Source: an uncultured Anaerolineaceae bacterium (GTDB lineage Bacteria; Chloroflexota; Anaerolineae; Promineifilales; Promineifilaceae). From it: DNA of 12,727 bases. Position 1 is the first letter of the stretch; each line of letters starts with the position of its first letter. The notes beneath the pieces are model-generated. The model did no database searches. It was not told the origin of the DNA and saw nothing but the letters and a program-made list of their open reading frames with translations. Positions 6,497 to 12,727 of this stretch are shown here, one piece after another. A program made the position numbers and the translations under genes. Location: contig CALBTC010000345.1 in NCBI GenBank assembly GCA_937967805.1, forward strand, positions 1 through 12,727. The letters are read 5' to 3'.

Positions 6497-7357
6497 ATGA
6501 TAGAATGGCAAGTTAATGGCACAATGGTAAAAATTGGCCGATATGAAATCATTGAGGAGTTGGGTAATGGCGAAATGGCGTCTGTCTATCTGGCGCGGGA
6601 CCCGTTTATTAAGCGGCTTATCGCTGTTAAAATTTTGGCCTATGAATTAACGCAAGACCCGCTTTTCCTCGACTTCTTTTACCAGGAAGCAGAAGCGATT
6701 GCTTCTTTGGAGCATCCCACCATTGTCCCCATTTATGATTTTGGCCTGCATGGCGTCCAGCCTTACATTGTGATGCGGCATATGCCCAATGGCTCGCTAA
6801 AAAGCCGGCTGAAGCAGCGCGGCCTTACCCGGCAAGAGCTGTGCGACCTGATGGGGCGCATTGCCGAAGGGCTTGATGCCGCCCACCGGCGAGGCATTGT
6901 CCATCGCGATGTGAAGCCCTCGAATATCTTGTTTAACCAGGCGAACGAAGCATTTCTGACGGATTTTGGGCTGGCCAAATTTACCCAGCGCAAATCAGGC
7001 ATTACCGGCACACTGCTGGTGGGGACGCCGGAGTATATGAGCCCGGAACAGGCGCAGCGTTTGCGGGTGGACGGCCGTTCCGATATTTACTCTTTGGGCG
7101 TCATCCTCTACCTCATTCTCACCGGAAGGCATCCGTTCCGGGCTGCCACGCCCTCCCGTACTGCGTCGGCCCATATTCATGCACCCATCCCCAGCGTGCG
7201 CAGCGTTATTACCGAACTGCCTGCCATGTGGGATGAGATTATCGGCCGGGCGCTGGCCAAATCCCCTGAGAATCGGTATCAAACGGCCGAAGCATTGGCC
7301 CGTGATGTGGCGTTTGCCACCCGTGGCCAGTGGCATCTGCGCACGGCCCAACCGTGA
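6497..7357 (+). CDS. Soluble Hanks-type Ser/Thr protein kinase
   Basis: A 286-residue kinase made of the catalytic domain only; no membrane span or sensor domain follows. Motifs: glycine loop GNGEMASVY (23-31), Lys45, HRDVKPSN (136-143), DFG 156-158, GTPEYMSPE 176-184 and DIYSLGVILY (196-205). All residues needed for catalysis are present. The motifs through DFG fall at the same residue numbers as in the kinase fusion encoded divergently, including Ile-Gly-Arg-Tyr at 13-16. This supports the ATG at 6497 and suggests duplication from a common ancestor. An alternative ATG at 6524 has no better ribosome-binding site. It could phosphorylate the fusion protein or share its substrates, but its target is unknown. 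The gene is followed by a repeat array and an inverted repeat before the convergent aroE. Confidence 0.93.
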   Translation: MIEWQVNGTMVKIGRYEIIEELGNGEMASVYLARDPFIKRLIAVKILAYELTQDPLFLDFFYQEAEAIASLEHPTIVPIYDFGLHGVQPYIVMRHMPNGSLKSRLKQRGLTRQELCDLMGRIAEGLDAAHRRGIVHRDVKPSNILFNQANEAFLTDFGLAKFTQRKSGITGTLLVGTPEYMSPEQAQRLRVDGRSDIYSLGVILYLILTGRHPFRAATPSRTASAHIHAPIPSVRSVITELPAMWDEIIGRALAKSPENRYQTAEALARDVAFATRGQWHLRTAQP

Positions 7358-7358
7358 C

Positions 7359-7404
7359 CGGTATTTGGTAATCGGTGATCAGTAGGTCAGCAATCAGTAG
7401 GTCA
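7359..7404. repeat. Degenerate heptanucleotide repeat array (CGGTAAT family)
   Basis: Starting two bases after the kinase stop codon, units read CGGTATT, TGGTAAT, CGGTGAT, CAGTAGGT, CAGCAAT, CAGTAGGT. The 12-base string ATCAGTAGGTCA occurs twice (7378-7389 and 7393-7404). It is clearly related to the better-preserved array at 8377-8467, including the occasional 8-base unit ending in AGGT. The two arrays flank aroE. Confidence 0.7.
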
Positions 7405-7416
7405 CTCAACAAACCT

Positions 7417-7486
7417 GGTTGGGTGCGTAGCCGCGGATTCTTTCAGCGCCTCTGGAGCGCAGTAAGAAACTGCGGCTACAACCAAC
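7417..7486. repeat. Interrupted inverted repeat between convergent genes
   Basis: GTAGCCGC (7427-7434) pairs exactly with GCGGCTAC (7472-7479). GGTT (7417-7420) can extend the stem to AACC (7480-7483) across a bulge, and a small inner hairpin lies around GCGCCTCTGGAGCGC. It sits between the 3' ends of the soluble kinase and aroE, so a two-way terminator or RNA-stabilising stem is likely. There is no T-run on either side; a mobile intergenic repeat is an alternative. Confidence 0.5.
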
Positions 7487-7511
7487 GATTTGTATTTATC
7501 GGCACTTAGAA

Positions 7512-8372
7512 TTACCCAGAATCATCAATAGCAGCGGCCATAGCGGCCGTGTCCGGCTCTATCCCCGTCCATAAGGCAAATGCTTTGGCCCCCTGCTGCA
7601 CCAGCATCCCCAATCCGTTGATCGCCCGGCAGCCGGCCGCTTCCGCCTGCTGCATGAATCGGGTTTGGCGCGGGTTGTACACCAGATCATACACGATAGC
7701 CTCGGTAGGGAAGGGCAGGTCGGATCGCCATGGAGTAGTCGTTTGGTTGGGCGTCATTCCCAGCGGCGTGCTGTTGATGATGAGTGGGGCGGTGAGGGTG
7801 GGGGCCACGTTGGCCAGTTCGGTGAGAGGTTGGCGGGTAAGCTGTGTTGGGGGTAGATACGGCCGTAAATCCCCAATCAACTGTTCTGCCTGAGCCACCC
7901 GCCGGGCCAAAATATACACGCGAGCCCCTGATTTTGCCAGTCCATAGGCCACGGCGCGGGCCGAACCGCCGGCGCCCAACAGCAAACAATCTCGTCCAGC
8001 TACAGAAACATCATGCGCCTGCAAGTCGGCCAGAAAGCCGGACCAGTCGGTGTTGTGTCCGGTGAGACGGCCGTTTTCGCTCACCACAATCGTATTCACC
8101 GCGCCAATCGCCTGTGCGCCCGGTTCCAACTCGTCCAGCAGCGGTATGACGGCTTGCTTGTGCGGTACGGTCACGTTAACGCCGCGAAAACCAAGAGCGG
8201 CCAGGCCAGAAACGGCAGTTGCTACATTGTCGGGGGCAACCGGCAGCGGTACGTAGACCCAGTTCAGCCTCAGCGTCTGCGCTGCCGCATTGTGCATCGC
8301 CGGGCTAAAGCTGTGGGAAACAGGCCAGCCAATAAGGCCGATAAGTTGGGTCTTGCCGTTGATTGGGATCAT
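7512..8372 (-). CDS. aroE: Shikimate dehydrogenase
   Basis: A 286-residue NADP-type shikimate dehydrogenase, which reduces 3-dehydroshikimate to shikimate in the cytoplasm. The substrate-site serines are in SHSFSP (19-24), the catalytic Lys72 in VTVPHK (67-72) and Asp109 in NTDW (107-110). The nucleotide-binding loop GAGGSARA is at 133-140, NSTPLGM at 200-206, YDLVYNP at 228-234, and a late Gln in the GMLVQQGA block. Length is normal. It is the last gene of the minus-strand operon, after aroA, which acts two steps later in the same pathway. The ATG at 8372 has no Shine-Dalgarno sequence: the 7-base repeat hairpin ends only four bases upstream. Translation may therefore depend on coupling or be limited by the hairpin. 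Confidence 0.96.
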   Translation of the reverse strand: MIPINGKTQLIGLIGWPVSHSFSPAMHNAAAQTLRLNWVYVPLPVAPDNVATAVSGLAALGFRGVNVTVPHKQAVIPLLDELEPGAQAIGAVNTIVVSENGRLTGHNTDWSGFLADLQAHDVSVAGRDCLLLGAGGSARAVAYGLAKSGARVYILARRVAQAEQLIGDLRPYLPPTQLTRQPLTELANVAPTLTAPLIINSTPLGMTPNQTTTPWRSDLPFPTEAIVYDLVYNPRQTRFMQQAEAAGCRAINGLGMLVQQGAKAFALWTGIEPDTAAMAAAIDDSG

Positions 8373-8376
8373 TTTT

Positions 8377-8467
8377 CGGTAATCGGTATTCGGTAATCCG
8401 TAATCGGTGAGCGGTAATCGGTATGGCTTTTACCGATTACCGACCTACCGATGACCGATCACCGTTC
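8377..8467. repeat. Phased 7-base repeats forming a long hairpin
   Basis: Seven consecutive heptads run CGGTAAT, CGGTATT, CGGTAAT, CCGTAAT, CGGTGAG, CGGTAAT, CGGTATG (8377-8425). After about six bases, the complementary family ACCGATT, ACCGACCT, ACCGATG, ACCGATC, ACCGTTC follows (8432-8467). The two halves can fold into a hairpin with arms of about 35-45 bases and some mismatches. The right half runs into the 3' end of aroA and contains its TGA stop. It fills the whole gap between aroA and aroE. Confidence 0.85.
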
Positions 8468-9793
8468 AATCCACTCTATATTCGCGCCGAGGGATTGCAT
8501 CATTTCCACAAAGCCGGGGAAGCTGTCGGCGATGCAGCCGGCGTCGTGGACCAGGGTGAGGCCGTGGGTCACCAGTCCGGCCACGGCCAGGGACATGCCC
8601 AGCCGGTGATCGTCGTGGCTGTCTACCTCGCCGCCAAACAGCCGCATTGGCCCGGCCACCGAGAAGCCGTCGGGACTTTCCATCATTTCCACGCCCAGCT
8701 TGCGCAGCTCGCCCGCCAGCACCGAGATGCGGTCTACTTCCTTCACGCGCAGTTCGGCGGCATCGCTCACCTGGCTGACGCCGGCGGCCTGGGTGGTGGC
8801 CACAGCCCAAATGGGCAGCTCGTCGATGCCGCGCACGACTGTGTCGCCACTAACGCTGGTGCTGTGCAGCTCGCTAAAGGAGACGGACAGGTCGCCCAGC
8901 CGCTCGCCGCCGCTGAGATGTTCGTTGTGTACGGTGAGATCGGCCCCCATCGCTTGCAGCATGTCTAAAATGCCGGTGCGGGTTTCGTTGAGGCCCACGC
9001 CGGCGATGGTGATTTGCGAATGGGGCACGATGGCCGCCGCCACCAGCGGAAATGCAGCTGAGGAGGGATCGGCGGGGACGGTGAGGTCTAACGGCCGTAA
9101 CCGCCACCCACCTTCCGGCGCCGCCGGCAAAATCACCCAATCTTCCTCGGTGCGAATGGGCACGCCCATGGCTTGCAGCATCCGCTCCGTGTGGTCGCGG
9201 GCCGGGCCGGGCTGGTAGACGCGGGATTCACCCTGGGCATACAGTCCTGCCAGCAGGATGGCGCTTTTCACCTGGGCGCTGGCCACGTTCATGCGGTATT
9301 CAATGCCGTGCAGGTGGCTGGGGGTAATGGTGAGGGGGGCACGGCCGTTTTCGGCCATAATATTTGCCCCCATCTCGCTCAATGGATCGGTGATGCGGCG
9401 CATGGGACGCTTACGTAATTGATCGCTGCCGTCCAGTACGCTGGCAAAGTTTTGTCCGGTCAACAGCCCGGCCAGCAGGCGCATCCCCGTTCCCGCGTTG
9501 CGGCAGTCCAGCGGCTTCTGCGCCGCTTGCCAGCCGTGCAGCCCGCGTCCCTCGATGGTTAAATCCCAGGCAATGTCCGACCGCTTGTCGATCTGTACGG
9601 AGACGCCGAGCTTCTGCATGATTTGCAGCGTGGCCAGCGTGTCCCCGGCCGGCAGCCAGCGGCGTATGTGGCTGGTGCCTTCGGCCAGCGAGGCCAGCAT
9701 CACGGCCCGGTGGCTGATTGACTTGTCGCCGGGCACGGAGATGACGCCTTGCAGCGGCGTTTTTTGGGGACGGACCAGCAGTTGTTTGCTCAT
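8459..9793 (-). CDS. aroA: 3-phosphoshikimate 1-carboxyvinyltransferase (EPSP synthase)
   Basis: A 444-residue EPSP synthase, which joins PEP and shikimate-3-phosphate in the sixth step of the shikimate pathway. Family blocks in order: GDKSISHRA (22-30, with the active-site Lys24), NAGTGMR (99-105, PEP and glyphosate-binding loop), SAQVKSA (172-178), the DELP segment with the likely catalytic Asp324, ELRVKEVDRI (347-356) with Glu352, and DSHDDHR (391-397). The loop Gly101 is kept. The C-terminal Lys of the E. coli type is Asp here (CIADSFP), as in many class II-like enzymes; assigning a glyphosate class from this is an inference. The start ATG overlaps the stop of the SEC-C gene (ATGA), so translation is probably coupled. 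The gene ends inside the heptad repeat array. Confidence 0.97.
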   Translation of the reverse strand: MSKQLLVRPQKTPLQGVISVPGDKSISHRAVMLASLAEGTSHIRRWLPAGDTLATLQIMQKLGVSVQIDKRSDIAWDLTIEGRGLHGWQAAQKPLDCRNAGTGMRLLAGLLTGQNFASVLDGSDQLRKRPMRRITDPLSEMGANIMAENGRAPLTITPSHLHGIEYRMNVASAQVKSAILLAGLYAQGESRVYQPGPARDHTERMLQAMGVPIRTEEDWVILPAAPEGGWRLRPLDLTVPADPSSAAFPLVAAAIVPHSQITIAGVGLNETRTGILDMLQAMGADLTVHNEHLSGGERLGDLSVSFSELHSTSVSGDTVVRGIDELPIWAVATTQAAGVSQVSDAAELRVKEVDRISVLAGELRKLGVEMMESPDGFSVAGPMRLFGGEVDSHDDHRLGMSLAVAGLVTHGLTLVHDAGCIADSFPGFVEMMQSLGANIEWIER

Positions 9794-10611
9794 CGTTTGA
9801 AGCGGGCCATGCCCTGGGCAATTTTTTGCGTTTTCTTGTCGCTGCGGTCGGGGTCGAGGCGGGCCACGGGGGGGCGGCCCTGGTTTTTGGCTTCCAGCAG
9901 GGCGTGGTGCACCAGCAGGTGGCTGTGCCGCCGCATAAATTTGGTGTGGCCGGCGTCGGGGTTATCTGCCTGAAATGCTTCTTTGGCCGCTTCGATTTTT
10001 TCTTTGACGTCGGTGATTTCGGCACGGGGCAGGTAAGCGGCCGTTGTGCTAAATTCCAAACGATCGGCCACAGGCACCAATCGGGTGAGTATCAGTTCAC
10101 CCAGCTCGACGTTGCCGCGCCCGCCGGCTTCGTACACATCAAACGTCTCATCTGTGAAGTAGTCGCGCAGCTGTAAAACCTGACCTTCGTAAGCCGTCAG
10201 TTCGTAAAGCGTCACCGGTCCTGCCTCCAGCCAATCGGCGGCGACTTGTTGCTGGTGCGTGGACAGATCGTCCATCTGCTCTTGGGCATACAAATTGATC
10301 AGACGCTGACCGTCGGCCAACGTGTAATCAAACACAAACCAGTCGAAGAAACGCAGCGCCTCGCCCTGACTCATCTGCTCGGCATTAGACGCGTCGTAAT
10401 ATTCATGCCAGTAGAGGGGCAGGGCGTTGGCGAAATCTTCGGCAAAGCGCTCGTCGCGGGCAAATTTGAGCAGGTCGCGCCGGATGAAGCCGGCGGCGCG
10501 CTGAATCTGGCTGCGCTCTTTTTCAGCTTCCTGGTCTGCCTTCATGTGGCATTTTTTATATTTCAGGCCGCTGCCGCAGTAGCAGGGGTCATTTCTTCCG
10601 GGTTTACTCAT
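9790..10611 (-). CDS. SEC-C zinc-motif protein of unknown function
   Basis: A 273-residue protein whose N-terminus is a SEC-C motif, PGRNDPCYCGSG followed by KYKKCH, with predicted zinc ligands Cys10, Cys12, Cys21 and His22, as at the C-terminus of SecA. A charged helical region (25-60) follows. The remaining 210 residues hold several acidic and aromatic blocks that I cannot assign to a family. The C-terminus is very basic (KKTQK and nearby), which could contact nucleic acid. Its role is unknown; SEC-C proteins often bind SecB, ribosomes or other partners through the zinc motif. The ATG at 10611 overlaps the HAD gene stop (ATGA) and has a Shine-Dalgarno AAGGTG at 10616-10621. Its stop in turn overlaps the aroA start. 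Confidence 0.88.
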   Translation of the reverse strand: MSKPGRNDPCYCGSGLKYKKCHMKADQEAEKERSQIQRAAGFIRRDLLKFARDERFAEDFANALPLYWHEYYDASNAEQMSQGEALRFFDWFVFDYTLADGQRLINLYAQEQMDDLSTHQQQVAADWLEAGPVTLYELTAYEGQVLQLRDYFTDETFDVYEAGGRGNVELGELILTRLVPVADRLEFSTTAAYLPRAEITDVKEKIEAAKEAFQADNPDAGHTKFMRRHSHLLVHHALLEAKNQGRPPVARLDPDRSDKKTQKIAQGMARFKR

Positions 10612-11375
10612 AAGTCACCTTCTAACTCCTCTAAAATTGGCAGCAGTTCTGTAAGATTGGCGATGGTGTAATTCGGCCGTGCGCCGTTCAGTTCGCGCTC
10701 CAAATGGGGTGGCGACATCAGCACGCTGGTGATGCCTGCTTCGTTAGCCCCGGCAATATCGTTGGCCGGGCGGTCACCTACAAAAACGGCTTCTTCTGGC
10801 TCTACCGCCAGCAGCTCTAAAGCGCGCCGGTAAATCTGGGGATGGGGTTTCATAAATCCCACGTCGCCAGAGGTAAGCCGTACGTCCAAATAGTCTAGAA
10901 TGCCGTAGGCGCGCAGCTCCACATCGCGCATCCACATCGGCTGCATGGCGTTGGTGATGAGGCCAATTTTGTAGCCATCATTTTTAAGCTGTTTCAGCAC
11001 GGGAAGCGTGTCGTCGAAGGGAACAACGCCGGGCACGGTGTTCCAACTGTAGGCGCGCAGGACGGCATCAATGTCAATCTGGGCTTCATCCAGGCCACAG
11101 GCAAGCAGGAAATCCTGCATAGCCTGGGCGAAAGAGACCATAGTCCACTCTTTTTTGGCTTCTGTCCATGCTTGAATCAAGGTTTCGCGGAACTGGCGCC
11201 AGAACGTTTCAAAGGGAGGCAGGTCATGACCTGATTCGACCAGGTAATGGTAGACATTTTGCATGTGTTCCGTTTCCACAGCCGCCATGCTGCCTTGCAG
11301 CCCTGACCAGTCGATCAAGGTATCGTCCATATCAAACAAAACGGCTTTGATACTCTGGTTTTTTCGTTGGCTCAT
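10608..11375 (-). CDS. HAD-superfamily hydrolase (phosphatase-like)
   Basis: A 255-residue haloacid dehalogenase-type hydrolase. Motif I is FDMDDTL with nucleophile Asp15, acid/base Asp17 and Thr19. Motif II is LITN with Thr141, motif III is KPHP with Lys176, and motif IV is GDRPANDI with Asp201 and Asp206. A helical cap (about residues 25-110) between motifs I and II puts it in subfamily I, near phosphoglycolate phosphatase and YjjG-like nucleotidases. A small phosphorylated metabolite is the likely substrate, but it cannot be named from sequence. The ATG at 11375 has a weak purine-rich site (AAAGAG) upstream. It follows the DUF368 gene by 47 bases and its stop overlaps the SEC-C start, so it belongs to the same operon. 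Confidence 0.92.
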   Translation of the reverse strand: MSQRKNQSIKAVLFDMDDTLIDWSGLQGSMAAVETEHMQNVYHYLVESGHDLPPFETFWRQFRETLIQAWTEAKKEWTMVSFAQAMQDFLLACGLDEAQIDIDAVLRAYSWNTVPGVVPFDDTLPVLKQLKNDGYKIGLITNAMQPMWMRDVELRAYGILDYLDVRLTSGDVGFMKPHPQIYRRALELLAVEPEEAVFVGDRPANDIAGANEAGITSVLMSPPHLERELNGARPNYTIANLTELLPILEELEGDL

Positions 11376-11422
11376 AATGTCTCTTTGGGTTCTGAACTGT
11401 TGGTTAAATTTGCAAAATTGAC

Positions 11423-12460
11423 CTACGCGTTCGTTTCCATACGGGCAGCCAGGCGATCGATAAAGAGGATAGCACCGATGCCAACGAGCGCCAATACGAG
11501 GGCAATGGCAAATTCAGTAAGGCCAGCGCTGCTGCTAAAATCTGGCAGCACGTTGGCCTGCTTGATGACAAGCCGGTGCCCTTCACTGTCCAGCACAAAA
11601 TTGCCTAAGGAGTCACGCAGCCAGTCCAGGTCCATTTTCCAGGGCCAGATTTTGCGCAGGCTGCCTACCATCAGGCCAATGAGCAGGGCGACGGTAAGAT
11701 CATGGTATCGTTTGAAGAGCCAGCTTAAAACCTGGGCAAAGGTCACCAGGCCAATGACGGCACCGATGCCAACAAAGATGATAGGAACGGCCGCACCAAA
11801 ATCACCCCCGCGTAAATCATTCACCGCCCCCAAAACATATTGGTATTTCCCCAGCAGCACCAGCAAAAATGCGCCGGAAACACCGGGCAGGATCAGGGCG
11901 CAGCTGGCCACCGCGCCGCTGAGCATGAGAAACCACCAGTCGTTGGGGGTTTGCACCGGCACCAGGCCCACCAGCAGGTAAGCGCCGACCGCGCCTACCA
12001 GCAAAACGGCAAAAAGGGTCGGCTGCCACTGCTTCACCCGTTTACTCACCACCAAAACGGAGGCCAGCACGAGGCCAAAGAAAAAGCTCCACAAATAAAC
12101 AGGCTGGTTCAGCAGCAGCGATTCCAGGGCGCTGGAAAGCGTGATGATGGCAATGAGAATGCCTATGGCAATGGAAAGCAGAAATTCCCAGTTGAGAATC
12201 TGAAAAACCTCTTTGAGGCGAAACTTGAGGGCTGCCTGCAGGAAGTTGGGACGGCCAATGGTGCGAATGGAGTCAACGAGTTCTTCGTAGATGCCGAGAA
12301 TGAAGGCCATCGTGCCACCAGAGACGCCGGGCACGATATCTGAGGCGCCCATGCAGATGCCACGGGCCACGATTCCCAGGTATTCAGGAAGGGTGCGCTG
12401 TTTTTTTGGGGGGGCGGCCGTTTCTGGGGCGGCCGTTTCTTGCATTGTCGTTTTTTGCAT
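11423..12460 (-). CDS. DUF368 polyprenyl-phosphate transporter
   Basis: A 345-residue polytopic membrane protein of the DUF368 family. This family was shown in Vibrio cholerae and Staphylococcus aureus (PopT) to return undecaprenyl phosphate across the membrane for reuse in cell-wall synthesis. The hallmark GASDIVPGVSGGT lies at residues 38-50, and a second inverted-repeat copy, ALILPGVSGA, at 188-197. About nine or ten hydrophobic segments follow the family pattern. The ATG at 12460 is preferred because AAGAGAG (12465-12471) lies 4 bases upstream; the open frame extends to a TTG at 12496, which falls at the predicted transcription start. The N-terminal 20 residues are a hydrophilic ETAAP repeat. 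It is probably the first gene of the operon leading to aroA and aroE. Confidence 0.92.
   Translation of the reverse strand: MQKTTMQETAAPETAAPPKKQRTLPEYLGIVARGICMGASDIVPGVSGGTMAFILGIYEELVDSIRTIGRPNFLQAALKFRLKEVFQILNWEFLLSIAIGILIAIITLSSALESLLLNQPVYLWSFFFGLVLASVLVVSKRVKQWQPTLFAVLLVGAVGAYLLVGLVPVQTPNDWWFLMLSGAVASCALILPGVSGAFLLVLLGKYQYVLGAVNDLRGGDFGAAVPIIFVGIGAVIGLVTFAQVLSWLFKRYHDLTVALLIGLMVGSLRKIWPWKMDLDWLRDSLGNFVLDSEGHRLVIKQANVLPDFSSSAGLTEFAIALVLALVGIGAILFIDRLAARMETNA
12401..12440 (-). repeat. Homopolymer tract T7G7 plus 15-base tandem repeat
   Basis: Seven T (12401-12407) are followed directly by seven G (12408-12414). The last four G begin a perfect two-copy tandem repeat of GGGGCGGCCGTTTCT (12411-12425 and 12426-12440). 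On the coding strand this gives two ETAAP units followed by PPKK, near the N-terminus of the DUF368 protein. Both elements can slip; a one-base change in either run would shift the frame of nearly the whole protein. Confidence 0.8.
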
Positions 12461-12503
12461 AATGCTCTCTTGAATTGTTGAATTTTGGTCAAACAAAAGC
12501 GGG

Positions 12504-12512
12504 ATTATAACA
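12504..12512 (-). promoter_or_regulatory. Predicted extended -10 promoter for the DUF368-aro operon
   Basis: On the minus strand this reads TGTTATAAT, a perfect -10 box with the TG extension. No good -35 box is seen at 16-18 bases, which suits an extended -10 promoter. Transcription would start near 12497, about 37 bases before the chosen ATG. Confidence 0.6.
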
Positions 12513-12639
12513 CAGCTTATTTAGACAACATGTTTATTTATACGCTCTTGGGAATGCGCCCTTAGCTAGCACGTTGTATGCCACATTTTGTGGATGCCCA
12601 CCTGCGCAGGCATGACAGGTGCATGTTGGGAAAAAGAGG

Positions 12640-12670
12640 AGAGCTCCGGGGGAGGGGGTCCCGGAGCTCT
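12640..12670. terminator. Strong GC-rich hairpin, probable terminator
   Basis: AGAGCTCCGGG (12640-12650) and CCCGGAGCTCT (12660-12670) form an exact 11-base-pair stem with a 9-base G-rich loop. On the minus strand the stem is followed by CCTCTTTTTC, on the plus strand only by TTTATAAAA. It most likely ends a minus-strand transcript entering from beyond the right edge, insulating the DUF368 operon. The T-run is offset by two to four bases, so it is not a textbook terminator. Confidence 0.6.
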
Positions 12671-12727
12671 TTATAAAAGGAGAAAAAGTTGTGTGTCCTT
12701 GCGTGCTTTTTATTATACGGATGTCAA

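Larger units (their letters stand above)
926..9348. repeat. Dispersed palindrome ACGGCCGT (18 copies by eye)
   Basis: Exact copies start at 926, 1424, 1752, 3193, 3439, 3564, 3895, 4046, 4102, 4488, 4654, 5268, 6336, 7071, 7859, 8067, 9091 and 9341. Near copies (GCGGCCGT, TCGGCCGT, ACGGCCGC) occur further right. Most lie within genes and in different reading frames, giving Thr-Ala-Val, Arg-Pro-Phe or Gly-Arg, so the DNA word and not the peptide is being repeated. Many continue as ACGGCCGTTT. Confidence 0.85.

Noticed and set aside
9411..10025. 204-codon minus-strand frame overlapping aroA and the SEC-C gene
   Set aside because: It is the shifted frame of two well-supported genes and its product is Arg/Pro/Ala-rich without motifs.
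12461..12496. Upstream TTG start for the DUF368 gene at 12496
   Set aside because: It coincides with the predicted transcription start and has no ribosome-binding site; the ATG at 12460 has AAGAGAG 4 bases upstream.
12676..12727. Possible start of a plus-strand gene (AAAGGAG then GTG at 12691 or ATG at 12721)
   Set aside because: Only about twelve codons are visible and the sequence shows no recognisable protein; a chance match cannot be excluded.

Overview
The window looks like chromosomal DNA of a Chloroflexota bacterium, probably an Anaerolineae-type lineage. This is inferred from style, not from a database match. The signs are moderately high GC, Hanks-type Ser/Thr kinases ending in long Pro/Thr-rich extracellular tails, weak Shine-Dalgarno use, and very dense iteration of the palindrome ACGGCCGT (18 exact copies found by eye). 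No tRNA, rRNA, CRISPR array or transposase was seen.

Left part (1-2704): the 3' end of a phosphoenolpyruvate carboxylase gene (+) converges with a three-gene minus-strand operon. In transcription order this operon is an AT-rich SAM methyltransferase, a small lipoprotein (ATGA stop/start overlap) and an EamA-type transporter (8-base gap).

Middle (2705-7357): a signalling block. On the minus strand is a 1012-residue membrane protein joining a Ser/Thr kinase, a PP2C-like phosphatase domain with one altered metal-site motif, one membrane span, a FecR-like extracellular domain and a Pro/Thr-rich tail. Upstream of it lies a 68-residue two-span membrane protein. Divergent from that protein, on the plus strand, is a soluble kinase whose catalytic motifs sit at the same residue numbers as in the large protein, so the two look like paralogues. 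The spacer at 5859-6094 is AT-rich and holds overlapping inverted repeats. The spacer at 6302-6496 must hold the divergent promoters, but I could not assign them.

Right part (7358-12727): a minus-strand operon, in transcription order a DUF368 polyprenyl-phosphate transporter, a HAD phosphatase, a SEC-C zinc-motif protein, aroA (EPSP synthase) and aroE (shikimate dehydrogenase). HAD/SEC-C and SEC-C/aroA are joined by ATGA overlaps. Between aroA and aroE is a large hairpin made of heptanucleotide repeats; a degenerate copy of the same repeat lies beyond the 3' end of aroE. The right end (12497-12727) carries the operon promoter and a strong hairpin, with no convincing gene.

The most unusual items are the kinase-phosphatase-FecR fusion with its small membrane partner and divergent kinase, the HIP1-like palindrome (one copy of which forms the altered phosphatase motif), and the phased 7-base repeats flanking aroE.
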